Shown one piece after another: positions 27,401-35,485 of a DNA stretch of 64,000 nucleotides. The stretch comes from a virus: positions 1-64,000 of IMG/VR virus record IMGVR_UViG_3300030419_006839. The stretch is one strand, 5' to 3'. A program made the position numbers and the translations under genes. Position 1 is the first letter of the stretch, and each line of letters opens with the position of its first letter. The notes beneath the pieces are model-generated. The model saw only the letters and a list, made by a program, of their open reading frames with translations. It was not told where the DNA came from and did no database searches.

Positions 27401-30400
27401 GATTTGGTGTTTGGGATAGTACGAAAATAAAAATTGTTAATTATGAGGCAGCAGATGCTGCAGATTTACGGTTGTCCAATAGGTATGAAAATCCTATTTT
27501 CTTTGAAACTAATGATACAGTTAGGGGTTGTTTTACTTCTACTGGTTTAGTCGTTGCTGGTGTAACTTGCTCTACAACTTCTGTAAATTCACCTATTGTT
27601 TGTGCTACAAGTTGTTTACAGGCATATAAAGTTTGTCCAACTTATATGCTTCATATGGATGATTGTACGAATTTAGGAGCATCAAAAAGATTTTTCTGTA
27701 TGTACTGGAAACCTAGAGTTACGGCTGCTAGTGGAAATCTTTACAATATAGGGTCGCATATAACTGGTGAGTATGGTGTTCAGAGTGGTTGTACTCATTG
27801 TGGTTATGATGTTGGTATGGCAATTCAGAGATTGGGTGGGGATCAACTTGAAGGAACTGTTGTTAATGCTTCAGCTTTGTACACTCAATTTGGTCATTAT
27901 AGTGATGTTACAGGAACTACTTGTTGTTCATATGGCATTTGTATAGAACCATATTATTATGGGGGAACTGTAACTCATGGGTATGCTATATATATTAAAG
28001 CACCAGTTACAGGTGGAACTATAACAAATCAGTATGGTCTTTATGTAGATGGTTCTAGTGCATGTAATTACTTTGCTGGCAACGTAGGAATCGGATGTAC
28101 TTCACCAGCAGTACCACTTCATGTTTCTGGTGTAACTTGTTCTTCTTGGTTTTGTGCTGATACTGGTGTTTGTTTCAAATCTAGTAGTGCTTGTATTTCT
28201 CTCAATCAGCATTACTTTGATACGAGGGGTGCTTCTGGTGCTTGGTGTGGAATTTCTGCTATATTTAGAACAGCAGCTGGTAATGACCCCAATAATAAAT
28301 GGGTTGCAATAGGAGCAACTAACGATCATGGTTGGTTAAGTTTTGCCTCTGGTGCAAATAAACATTTGGTATTGTGTTCAGATGGAAAAATAGGAATCGG
28401 AACTACTTCGCCTGGTGCAGAGTTAGAAGTTAATGGTGAAGTTTTGTTACCTAACAATAAGGGCATTCTATTCAAAGACAGTTCTTCATCAACTCTAGGT
28501 ATTAAGTCAGACACAAGTGATAGATTGACATTTAGATCTGGTGGTAATTGGGATCGAATGGTCATTGATTCTGGTGGAAAAGTAGGAATAGGAACTACTT
28601 CACCACAAAGACAACTTCATGTACATTGTTCTAGTTCTTCTTGGGATCAGTGTGCATCTCTTAGGTTATCATCCGAAAATGTAACCAATTTTTACGGAGA
28701 AGTTCAGTTTCATAGAGGTACTTCCGATACTTCTGATATGGGATTGAATTTATTAGTTAGTAATTCTGGAAGTGAAAATTTAACTCCCAAACTCCATGTA
28801 AATGTTGATGGCAACGTAGGAATCGGAACTACTACGCCAGATGAAGCATTGACTGTTGGTGGATCACATAACAATCCCATTGGAACTTATTTTGGTGGAG
28901 AAAAACAATTCCGAATTTATCAAGATGCAGCTGGTGCAGTTGTCGGTATTGGTGATAATTTGGCATCTGAGACAGATATAATTCGTTTTGATGGTAGGAA
29001 TTCATCTCAACCTTCTTGGTTTAATGGTGGTAATGTAGGAATTGGAGAGACTAATCCAAGCAGGAATCTTGAAGTTGCAATGGGTGGAGTTAATGAACCA
29101 GCAATAAACATAAAAGGGTCTACTCATTCATCTTGGACGGATCGAGCTACTATTGGATTTAATTATAATGGATCTGATACTGGTTTTATTATAGGAAGTG
29201 GTTTGGGTGATGCAACTAAAGACTTTTATATTTGGGATGTTTATGACGGTGCATCTAGATTTTTTATAGATACTGATGGCAACGTAGGAATAGGAACTAC
29301 TTCACCAGCAGTCAAACTTGATATAGATCAAAATGGAAATCCAAGTGGAAGTGTAGATGTTTTAAGAATACAAAATAGTGATGGTGCTGGTTTTGGGGAA
29401 GAACATAGGATTAAATGGAAGATTGACACTAGAGATATAGCATACATAGGTGCATCATATTTGACAGATACCAATGGCGGTGGAATAACTTTTGCAACTC
29501 GTCAAGGTGGAACTGTTACTGAAACGATGAGATTGGATGAGAATGGCAACGTAGGAATCGGAGTTGTTACACCCAATGCTTTATTACAAGTTAATGGCAG
29601 AGTTACTGCTGGTTATGATGTAGATAATCATGGTCGAGTTACTATTGGTTCGGGGTCTGCTGTAGATGAACTTTTGTCTTTATCTGTTCAAGGTGGTAGT
29701 GGAAGTACACAAGGTAAAGGTTGTATAGGTTTCAGGCAATCTCCTACTAAGACACATCCATCTGTTAGTCTTGATTTTGAAGAATATGACACAGGCGACC
29801 ATATGGGTACTTTTGGTATATCTGTAACTCAATCTAATGCAGATGTCGCACCTACTAGAGCTTTGACTGTGAAAGGTACTGGTAGTGTAGGAATCGGAAC
29901 TACTTCACCAGATACATTACTTCATGTTTGTCAGGCAGGTCAGACTACTTTAGTTAGAACAGAAACGGCAGCCAATTCAACTACTGGATTTGACATCAAG
30001 AAAACTGGATCAACTACACAACATTGGAGGATTGCAGACGGACAGACTACTAATGGGAAATTAGAGTTTTACGATGTAACAGATAGTCGTTCTATTATGA
30101 CATTTGATGGTGCTGGCGAAGTAGGAATCGGAACTACTTCACCAGAATCAAAATTACATGTCATAGATTCTAGTACTTCGACACAACTCAGGTTAAATCA
30201 ATCAGGGGATAATGATGCCTTGATTGGTTCTGGTACTGGATATTTCCAAATCAAAACTGGAGATGCTGGTGCAAATAATGCATTAACTATTTTACATAGT
30301 AATCAGAATGTAGGAATAGGAACTACTGATCCAAAAAATGTTTTGCATGTCAAGCAAGCTGCTGACGGAAATTACTATGAGGGTGGAATTCAGGTTGGTG

Positions 30401-31152
30401 GCACTACTGATGCTTTAGGTGGAATATTTGGATATAGTGGTTTAGGATCAGGTCGTGTCAACATTTCCAATCTCAATAATGCTGGTGGTACTGCTTCTAC
30501 AATAAAATTTGGATTTGGTGCTATTACTTCTGGATCTCCAGCCAGTACTATGATGACTGTGAATCAGTTGGGTAATGTAGGGATTGGAACTACTGATCCA
30601 GGCTCTAGGTTGCATGTAAATGGTACTTCTGCCGATAATAATGGCATTAGACTTTCATATAATAGTTGGGCTGCAAATGGATTTAAGATAGAGCAAGATT
30701 CATCTACTGCTCACTTGATGTTTAGATATATGTCTGGTTCTAGTATTGGTTGTACGATGTTGAAGATTACTTATAATGGTGATGCTGTATGTGCCTCTGG
30801 TGATGTTGTTGCATATGCCTTCTCTGATTGTAGAATCAAAAATAATTTAAAACTCATTAGTTGTCCAATTGATAAAATAAAAGTAATTTCTGGTTATGAG
30901 TTTGATTGGAATACCAAAGAACAGAGTGTATACGAAGGAAATGATGTTGGGGTTATCGCACAAGAAGTTGAAAAGGTTTTACCGCAAATTGTATGTACCA
31001 GAGACACTGGATATAAAGCAATTAAGTATGAAAAAATTGTACCATTATTAATCGAAGCAACCAAAGAGCAACAGTGTACTATCGAAAAACAACAAAGACA
31101 AATAGATACCTTGACATGTCAGGTAGAATTGTTACTAAAAAGGTGTGCGTAG
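24481..31152 (+). CDS. Giant tail fibre with VGIGTTSP repeats and S74 chaperone
   Basis: A 2223-residue fibre. About twenty units each begin with a conserved GNVGIGTTSP-like strand followed by variable sequence ending in a beta strand. The middle, about residues 1015-1260, is rich in cysteine (CATSCLQAYKVCPTY, GCTHCGYD, TTCCSYGICIE). The C-terminus is a peptidase S74 intramolecular chaperone: FSDCRIKNN with Ser2115-Asp2116, ISGYEFDWN, GVIAQEVEKVLPQIV, and a closing coiled coil (LLIEATKEQQCTIEKQQRQ). S74 domains trimerise the fibre and then cut themselves off before the catalytic serine. GAGGAGG precedes the start. Host receptor binding is the likely function. Confidence 0.85.
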   Translation: MAKDVLITPASGKIELKDDNVTNVYISEGNVGIGTADPDSILHVQNGSAGTVDAYSNSTLVLEASTDNNFINMLSPDAKNQGILFGDATQNWNGQIQYNHNGNYMAFYTNQSEQIRITSGGSVGIGTASPSEQLHLLAPTGGSSSLRIDSCADGAELQLNDIAGTVTGMWTLKNRNGDGRFGISTGSGDGTDAFVITTDGEVGIGTTSPSHALHVQGSGDTVFRLVKAGNGNLYTRRGSDSVDFISASGTSTKRDIKFIGASDISSSETTHMIIEGDSGNVGIGTASPLEKLTIGGGTGDGDTYNSVIRFDRTSSTGNVLASNIVFDDQDTNWGDLKFRMKTTASSGEDAGYWTDALTIEGRYGNVGIGTTAPQSILDIKGGDTSGQTLGTEITIHHNNNNTNDNIGRITFRNNSADDLAAIQAYTVGANTQGELSFWIDNDEKVRIDNDGKVGIGETSPTTQLDIRTANCAIFWCNSTHGCFISRDGSNYPRFTHNNGSAQLGLFRAGTSNQGGMYVGADDGGFYVWSDAFAKRFCVCATSNIATTNIFCGTTSVNTPLLNASGQTPIKITGDADAAFICFTGGASDDWLVGTVNSLAGFGFKNTTDDEYRFFIGDDGKVSIGSTSSSYPLQVITNISGGTTPQIVARDLGTSDATIGFQIASAANWSIGIDNSDSDKFKIATGLDVGTTPRMTIDTSGNVGIGTTSPDTKLNIDGGTGSQSTGLSFGDGDTGFYEHSDDSLWFFSAGVSRWKSDSVYMMSTTTGDKASIVNEVASGTNPVFTFYGDTDTGIGKYAADKLSLIAGGTNTVTVANGCVGIGTTSPSDKLHVKSASNVIVDIEAGTESTNHYSMLRMTPTGTQNSYLRFGGNFYSQNLSGTDFLTILSGGNVGIGCASPAYKLDVCGSNDLVRFRSTSDSASDSVLRMENNSGTALFNMRGSGLLCLSGNVGIGKTPSYALDIDGTFRGTSKDLRFGVWDSTKIKIVNYEAADAADLRLSNRYENPIFFETNDTVRGCFTSTGLVVAGVTCSTTSVNSPIVCATSCLQAYKVCPTYMLHMDDCTNLGASKRFFCMYWKPRVTAASGNLYNIGSHITGEYGVQSGCTHCGYDVGMAIQRLGGDQLEGTVVNASALYTQFGHYSDVTGTTCCSYGICIEPYYYGGTVTHGYAIYIKAPVTGGTITNQYGLYVDGSSACNYFAGNVGIGCTSPAVPLHVSGVTCSSWFCADTGVCFKSSSACISLNQHYFDTRGASGAWCGISAIFRTAAGNDPNNKWVAIGATNDHGWLSFASGANKHLVLCSDGKIGIGTTSPGAELEVNGEVLLPNNKGILFKDSSSSTLGIKSDTSDRLTFRSGGNWDRMVIDSGGKVGIGTTSPQRQLHVHCSSSSWDQCASLRLSSENVTNFYGEVQFHRGTSDTSDMGLNLLVSNSGSENLTPKLHVNVDGNVGIGTTTPDEALTVGGSHNNPIGTYFGGEKQFRIYQDAAGAVVGIGDNLASETDIIRFDGRNSSQPSWFNGGNVGIGETNPSRNLEVAMGGVNEPAINIKGSTHSSWTDRATIGFNYNGSDTGFIIGSGLGDATKDFYIWDVYDGASRFFIDTDGNVGIGTTSPAVKLDIDQNGNPSGSVDVLRIQNSDGAGFGEEHRIKWKIDTRDIAYIGASYLTDTNGGGITFATRQGGTVTETMRLDENGNVGIGVVTPNALLQVNGRVTAGYDVDNHGRVTIGSGSAVDELLSLSVQGGSGSTQGKGCIGFRQSPTKTHPSVSLDFEEYDTGDHMGTFGISVTQSNADVAPTRALTVKGTGSVGIGTTSPDTLLHVCQAGQTTLVRTETAANSTTGFDIKKTGSTTQHWRIADGQTTNGKLEFYDVTDSRSIMTFDGAGEVGIGTTSPESKLHVIDSSTSTQLRLNQSGDNDALIGSGTGYFQIKTGDAGANNALTILHSNQNVGIGTTDPKNVLHVKQAADGNYYEGGIQVGGTTDALGGIFGYSGLGSGRVNISNLNNAGGTASTIKFGFGAITSGSPASTMMTVNQLGNVGIGTTDPGSRLHVNGTSADNNGIRLSYNSWAANGFKIEQDSSTAHLMFRYMSGSSIGCTMLKITYNGDAVCASGDVVAYAFSDCRIKNNLKLISCPIDKIKVISGYEFDWNTKEQSVYEGNDVGVIAQEVEKVLPQIVCTRDTGYKAIKYEKIVPLLIEATKEQQCTIEKQQRQIDTLTCQVELLLKRCA
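24565..30605 (+). repeat. Dispersed DNA repeats encoding VGIGTTSP
   Basis: About 21 copies of GTAGGAATCGGAACTACTTC followed by ACCA or close variants, 180-350 bases apart (for example at 24847, 25085, 26585, 26932, 28582, 29286, 29888 and 30121). Several are preceded by GGCAAC. DNA identity is higher than the peptide alone would need, since synonymous sites are also kept. Related copies occur in the preceding gene at about 20960. Confidence 0.85.
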
Positions 31153-32265
31153 ATGAGTTATTTTACAACAAATAATTGCTATGATTGTTGTTTGTTATAT
31201 CCTAAATATAATCACATTTATACGCCATATAACGATACAAACTATCACGAAGCATTAGCATCTTCTGGAGCAATAAGTTTGGGAACTACTGCTGGAACAG
31301 ATAGAAGTATATCTGGTGAGTTTGGTGGTAGTACTCCTCATGCATTATCAGAATACTATGGAGTTGCTAGTGGTATACCATCATCTGGTACAATAGATTT
31401 TTCTGATTTTCATGGAAAATCAGCAGCAAATGAGGAGTTTCGTTGGTTGTATCTTCAAAGTGGAGGTACTACTGACCGTCAAAGTTGTATATGTTGTGCT
31501 ATTCTTTGTACATATAAGTGTTGTATTCATCCATCAAGTAGTTCTTTACATAATTGTCTTGAAAAATTAGATGTATACTTTAGTACAAACCACATAACTA
31601 TTGGTGGTATGCTTGCTCAATGTTATTCTGCTGGATGTGATTATACTGCAATACTTTTTGCTGGAAATGTAGATATGGTAAAAACTGGTTTTAGCGAGTG
31701 TTTATGTTGTGCTGTTAAAACTCATGGTACGGGTTTTGTTACTGGTATGTGGGTAGGTGGACTTCACAATTATGGATTTTGGAGTACAGATTCTTCTAAT
31801 TGTAATGACTGCTATCTTGATGATTTTAGATTAGTTGCTCCTAATGGTAGTAATAGCAATACATGTGCTCCCTATTCAAATATATGGAGTGGTTTTACAG
31901 ATGTTGATTTATCTAGTCATTCCGCTTCTACACACTCAATTTTGTGTAATGTTTGCTGTCTTTCTGGTATTGATGGTAAGACTTCACATAATTGTTGTTT
32001 CTGTTTGAATAGTTGCACTACTGATGGTAGTAGTACAAATTGGGTGTGTACAGGTTCAGTACATAGTGTTTGTGGTGGGAAGATGTTTGTATATGGAGAT
32101 CCTTGTAGTAAGTTTTCTGGTGCTGGTAGGCAAGTATCCCTTAATTTACAACTTGATCATGATGGTTTTGGACTTTGTGGAATTACAGTATGGGATAATT
32201 CTGATTATGGTGGTAGTAGGTTAGTAACGAATTCCCTTATATGGGCATCGAGAGGTGCTTTATGA
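31153..32265 (+). CDS. Cysteine-rich tail adhesin
   Basis: A 370-residue protein with about 29 cysteines, many as CC, CxC or CxxC (NNCYDCCLL, CICCAILC, YKCCIH, NVCCLSG, NCCFCLNSC). Residues 35-85 carry a motif common in phage fibre-tip proteins: ISLGTTAGTDRSISGEFGG, then HALSEYYGVASGIPSSGTID and FSDFHGK. The rest resembles a lectin-like beta fold with WSTDSSNCNDCYLDDFRLV. It follows the S74 fibre directly and shares its cysteine bias, so the two probably form one adhesion complex. Cysteines could make disulfides or bind metal; neither can be decided here. It is unusual for a cytoplasmically assembled virion protein. Confidence 0.75.
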   Translation: MSYFTTNNCYDCCLLYPKYNHIYTPYNDTNYHEALASSGAISLGTTAGTDRSISGEFGGSTPHALSEYYGVASGIPSSGTIDFSDFHGKSAANEEFRWLYLQSGGTTDRQSCICCAILCTYKCCIHPSSSSLHNCLEKLDVYFSTNHITIGGMLAQCYSAGCDYTAILFAGNVDMVKTGFSECLCCAVKTHGTGFVTGMWVGGLHNYGFWSTDSSNCNDCYLDDFRLVAPNGSNSNTCAPYSNIWSGFTDVDLSSHSASTHSILCNVCCLSGIDGKTSHNCCFCLNSCTTDGSSTNWVCTGSVHSVCGGKMFVYGDPCSKFSGAGRQVSLNLQLDHDGFGLCGITVWDNSDYGGSRLVTNSLIWASRGAL

Positions 32266-32510
32266 TTACAATAAATATACCAGAAAAAGTATACGGAATA
32301 GAATTAAGTGAAGTTGAGATTGTAGAATATAGTAAGGATTATTTTTCAAGTTTTCCAAACAACGATTGTTCTCTTGAAATTGTATATGTTTTATCAAAAA
32401 ACGGAACTAGGGTAGGAAATCATGGTGTTCGTTATTTAAATAAAATTGATAAAGATTTTGATGAAGAAGTTCTCAAAGGATTTTTTATAGATGGGTTTAA
32501 TAATATATAA
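32262..32510 (+). CDS. Small protein following the cysteine-rich adhesin
   Basis: An 82-residue protein (MITINIPEKVYGIELSEVEI...). The ATG at 32262 overlaps the previous stop as ATGA and has AGAGG about 7 bases upstream, so it is preferred to the earlier in-frame ATG at 32241. It looks like a small mixed alpha/beta protein with no motif that I recognise. The overlap suggests that it works with, or is co-expressed with, the adhesin. An 85-base A/T-rich gap follows. Confidence 0.65.
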   Translation: MITINIPEKVYGIELSEVEIVEYSKDYFSSFPNNDCSLEIVYVLSKNGTRVGNHGVRYLNKIDKDFDEEVLKGFFIDGFNNI

Positions 32511-32595
32511 TTGGATTAAAATTTAAAAAAGTAGTAAAAAACCTCAGTAAAATTATGTTATAAGGTTAAGTAATATTTTATTGGAGGTATTTAGG

Positions 32596-32925
32596 ATGTC
32601 GAATTTGGATCTAACTCAAGATGAGTTAGTAGAAGCAAAAACGCATATAAATTTAATTCAAAAATCGTATAGAAAATTAGAGTCTGCACAATATGCAGTA
32701 AGAGAATTGGAAGGTGATTTTAGGGATTTAATTACATTACATATTCAACAAAAAGGAGGAGATCCTGAGTTGCAATATAATTTAAACACTGATACGGGAT
32801 CTTTAGAACCTGTACAACAAGATCAGTTGGAAGAAGGTAGTCAAAATGGAAATATGCCTTCAGAGGAATCTCTTGATCCAAGCGGTAACTTTCAGTTTGG
32901 AGAAGATGAAGCTGAAGAAGTATAG
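32596..32925 (+). CDS. Small acidic coiled-coil protein
   Basis: A 109-residue protein. Residues 5-50 form a predicted coiled coil (ELVEAKTHINLIQKSYRKLE and onward), followed by a flexible acidic, Gln/Glu/Ser-rich tail ending in EDEAEEV. ATG 32596 follows GGAGGT by 7 bases, which decides the start. No family is recognised. The composition suits an assembly factor or a virion linker. The gap upstream contains TTATGTTATAAGG, a possible weak promoter. Confidence 0.65.
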   Translation: MSNLDLTQDELVEAKTHINLIQKSYRKLESAQYAVRELEGDFRDLITLHIQQKGGDPELQYNLNTDTGSLEPVQQDQLEEGSQNGNMPSEESLDPSGNFQFGEDEAEEV

Positions 32926-32968
32926 ATATATTAACAACCACGAAAGTGTAAAATAAAGAGGTGATGAA

Positions 32969-33277
32969 ATGGCTTTTACAGCAACAGTAACTGCTTTTGG
33001 GCATGAGTTTAATTCTGCTTATGTTACAGTGAATGAAGCAAACTTAGAATACCGATTAAATGATTTTGAAAATGGAACTGAATCTACTAACCTTAGAGTA
33101 AGTTACAAGGTTTATGTTAATCAAACAGCAAAAGAAGCAGGTGGAGAACCAATTTTAAATAATTGGATTGATAAGTCTGCAGATGATTCTACCGATATAG
33201 TTGACGGTGATTTAAAATCATTAGCAACAGGTATGGTTAAAGCAGAAGAAATTTTTAGTAATATAGCAGATGTATAA
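32969..33277 (+). CDS. Small beta-rich protein, unknown
   Basis: A 102-residue protein, MAFTATVTAFGHEFNSAYVT then LRVSYKVYVNQTAKEAGGEP and a C-terminal helix. The strand-rich first half looks like a small virion beta protein. AGAGGTG precedes the start. A 7-bp inverted repeat (CAGATGT/ACATCTG, 33267-33287) spans the stop codon but has no T-run. It lies between an acidic coiled-coil gene and the GT9-like gene. Function not known. Confidence 0.65.
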   Translation: MAFTATVTAFGHEFNSAYVTVNEANLEYRLNDFENGTESTNLRVSYKVYVNQTAKEAGGEPILNNWIDKSADDSTDIVDGDLKSLATGMVKAEEIFSNIADV

Positions 33278-33299
33278 ATAACATCTGAAAGGAACTTTA

Positions 33300-34205
33300 A
33301 TGGAAAATGATAAAATTATTTTCCACGTAAATGGTGGCATTGGTAAAAATATTGCTGCAACAGCAGTAATTAAGGCTATTAAGAAAAAGTATGACTTACC
33401 GATAACTGTAGTAACTGGTTGGTCAGAGATGTTTAAGATTGACCCAAATGTAGAAAAAGTATATAAGTTTGGGTCAACTCAATATTTTTATGAAGATTAT
33501 ATAAAGCGTGGGAACCCTATAATTTTTGCTCAAGAACCTTATTTATCTACTCAACATATTGTTGAAAGAAAACCTTTAAGGCAGTCTTGGATTGAGATGC
33601 TTGGTATGGAGTTTGATAATGAAATGCCAGAGTTGCACTTTAATTTTAGACATCATCAACTTATTGAGCAAAATTACCAAAGAGATAAACCAACTATTGT
33701 GATTCATTCAAATGGAGGAGCAGTAGATCCAGAAGGAAAGAGGGTGTATTCTTGGGCTAGGGATATGCCCCATAATCTAGTTCAGAGATTAGTTGACAGA
33801 TTAAAAAATAAATATCATATTTTTCAAATTTGTTATAATCAAAAACAATTAGCAAAGGGTGCAGAAGTTGTACAGGGGCTAACAGAAATGGAAGCATTTG
33901 CTTTAGTAAAACAATCTAAAGGTAGAATTTTAATAGATAGTTGTATCCAACATGCTTGTGGTGCAATGAATCTACCTTCTACTGTATTGTGGATTGGCAA
34001 TGATCCAAAGATTTGGTCTTATGAGATGCACGACCACATAACTCCTTGTATTGAGCCTAAATTTAACGCTCCAGCGAATGATTTGTATCAGAGGTATGAT
34101 ATAGCTGGATCAACAGATGAATACCCTTATGATACGGATGAGATTTTCGATATTGAAGCAATTATTTCTTCCGTAGAAAAGCAAATAAATCAGAGTGGCA
34201 CTTAG
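33300..34205 (+). CDS. GT9/heptosyltransferase-like GT-B glycosyltransferase
   Basis: A 301-residue protein. Its start, IIFHVNGGIGKNIAATAVIK, is the glycine loop of GT9 (ADP-heptose:LPS heptosyltransferase-like) enzymes, followed by a Rossmann-like order (PITVVTGWSEMFKIDPNVEK). The C-terminal half has TIVIHSNGG at its beginning and the family's late motif in ILIDSCIQHACGAMNLPSTVLWIGNDPKIW, which normally contacts the nucleotide sugar. This is the second glycosyltransferase in the tail module. A virion protein or host envelope glycan could be the acceptor. The gene ends within the loop of the terminator that follows. Confidence 0.65.
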   Translation: MENDKIIFHVNGGIGKNIAATAVIKAIKKKYDLPITVVTGWSEMFKIDPNVEKVYKFGSTQYFYEDYIKRGNPIIFAQEPYLSTQHIVERKPLRQSWIEMLGMEFDNEMPELHFNFRHHQLIEQNYQRDKPTIVIHSNGGAVDPEGKRVYSWARDMPHNLVQRLVDRLKNKYHIFQICYNQKQLAKGAEVVQGLTEMEAFALVKQSKGRILIDSCIQHACGAMNLPSTVLWIGNDPKIWSYEMHDHITPCIEPKFNAPANDLYQRYDIAGSTDEYPYDTDEIFDIEAIISSVEKQINQSGT

Positions 34206-34230
34206 TAAAGAGTTGCCACTCTTTTTTTTT
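34192..34230 (+). terminator. Strong rho-independent terminator
   Basis: AGAGTGGCA (34192-34200) pairs perfectly with TGCCACTCT (34214-34222), giving a 9-bp stem around a 13-base loop, followed at once by nine T residues (34222-34230). The stop codon of the GT9-like gene lies in the loop. It is the clearest terminator in the window and separates the fibre operon from the next tail operon. Confidence 0.9.
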
Positions 34231-34241
34231 GTGAGAAAATA

Positions 34242-34268
34242 TTGAAAATTTAGTGTATATAATATAAA
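34242..34268 (+). promoter_or_regulatory. Promoter candidate for the second tail operon
   Basis: ATTGAAAATTTAGTGTATAT continues into AATATAAAAT, with TATAAT at 34258-34263. The same TATATAATATAA core, preceded by an ATTGAA at about the same short distance, occurs before the polymerase gene (54801-54828). It sits just after the terminator and 40 bases before the next start. The 10-11 base gap between TTGAA and TATAAT is too short for a standard -35, so this may be an extended -10 or phage-specific promoter. Confidence 0.55.
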
Positions 34269-34300
34269 ATTAAGGTTAAATACTCTATAGGAGGTTTAAA

Positions 34301-35476
34301 ATGGCTTATTTTGGGAATGAAAGTAAAGTTTTTATAAAAAAACAAGCACATGAAAATAATGCAGTAGTTACTACTTATAAAACCTTTGTAAATCCAATTT
34401 CCGCTGATCAGAGGTTAGTTTTTAATAGTGGAATTATCAATGAAAATGTTTCTTTTATTGAGAGGGATGTTGTTACTGGTGATAGACAATATATTTCACA
34501 AGATGTTTTTAGAGATAGAAGTAGTTTTTCTGGTAGTTTTTCAGTACCGCTTACCGATCCTAATGCAACTAATAATTTAGCATTTAAAACTTTACTAGAA
34601 AGTGCTATGGGAAATGTAGATATTTTTACTGTTACTGCTTCTCCTGATAAAAAATACTACACATTAAGTAATTCTAATGATGTTTTGGGAAAATCTTCTG
34701 GTGGTGCTCAAACAGAAGGTACACCAAGATTTTCTGGTTTTTCTATTGGTATAGAATTACCTGGAGCACATACTTCCGCACAATCTCATAGGCAAATTAC
34801 TGGAGCATTAGTTAATTCTATGTCTTATTCTTTAAATGTATCTGGTATAACTAATGTTGAATTCGGAATTATAGCTAATTCTATGTCTTATCCTAGTGGT
34901 GGTGAAGCAATAGCAAAATCTAATGTAGCTCTTCCTAGTTTACATAGAACTGGAGGATATAAATCTTCTATTTCAATAAACGATGCATCCACTGTCGATT
35001 CTACTCTTTTTGGGAATAGTCTTTATACACAGAGTGGTACTGATGATTTTAATTTTACTACAGCAACACCTACAAATTCTAATACAACACTTCAAGTAAC
35101 TGATTTTTCTTTTAATCTTGAAAATGGAATAGAACTTCTTGACATGGTAGAAGGTACAGATAATCAAGGAGTTCCATATTATTCATCACCTAGAAGAATA
35201 ACTGGAAGCTTAAGTGTTCTTTGGAACGATGCTGCGAAATTACTAGCTGGTAGAATATTGGGTAGTTCACCAAATGCAGATATAAAAAGAGCATCCATAA
35301 TACATACAGTAAATGTTTCTACTAGTACAACAATAGATTTTGTCTTCCCTAGTGTTCATTTTGATCAAGGTGGTTTGCAAGATTTAAGTCCAGATCAATT
35401 AACAGCAACTTTTAATTTTGTAGCCTATCAAACATCAAGTGGAATGAATAACGAATTTTTTATTCAATCATCATAG
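34301..35476 (+). CDS. Tail tube-like protein, paralog C (major tail protein candidate)
   Basis: A 391-residue beta-rich protein beginning FGNESKVFIKKQAHENNAVV, with RSSFSGSFSVPLTDPNATN, RRITGSLSVLWNDAAKLLAG and a closing TIDFVFPSVHF and LTATFNFVAYQ (about 343-377). These match the opening and closing signatures of the proteins at 15163 and 16654. It is first in the operon that leads to the chaperone pair and tape measure, the usual place of the major tail protein, so it is the best candidate for the main tube subunit. GGAGGT precedes the start. Confidence 0.6.
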   Translation: MAYFGNESKVFIKKQAHENNAVVTTYKTFVNPISADQRLVFNSGIINENVSFIERDVVTGDRQYISQDVFRDRSSFSGSFSVPLTDPNATNNLAFKTLLESAMGNVDIFTVTASPDKKYYTLSNSNDVLGKSSGGAQTEGTPRFSGFSIGIELPGAHTSAQSHRQITGALVNSMSYSLNVSGITNVEFGIIANSMSYPSGGEAIAKSNVALPSLHRTGGYKSSISINDASTVDSTLFGNSLYTQSGTDDFNFTTATPTNSNTTLQVTDFSFNLENGIELLDMVEGTDNQGVPYYSSPRRITGSLSVLWNDAAKLLAGRILGSSPNADIKRASIIHTVNVSTSTTIDFVFPSVHFDQGGLQDLSPDQLTATFNFVAYQTSSGMNNEFFIQSS

Positions 35477-35485
35477 GATAAAATC

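Noticed and set aside
24481-32265. Diversity-generating retroelement acting on the fibres
   Set aside because: No reverse transcriptase, template repeat or adenine-biased variable repeat is seen; repeats differ at scattered sites.
33267-33287. Terminator at the 7-bp inverted repeat CAGATGT/ACATCTG
   Set aside because: The stem is short and A/T-rich and is followed by GAAAGG rather than a T-run; it may be chance or an RNA processing site.
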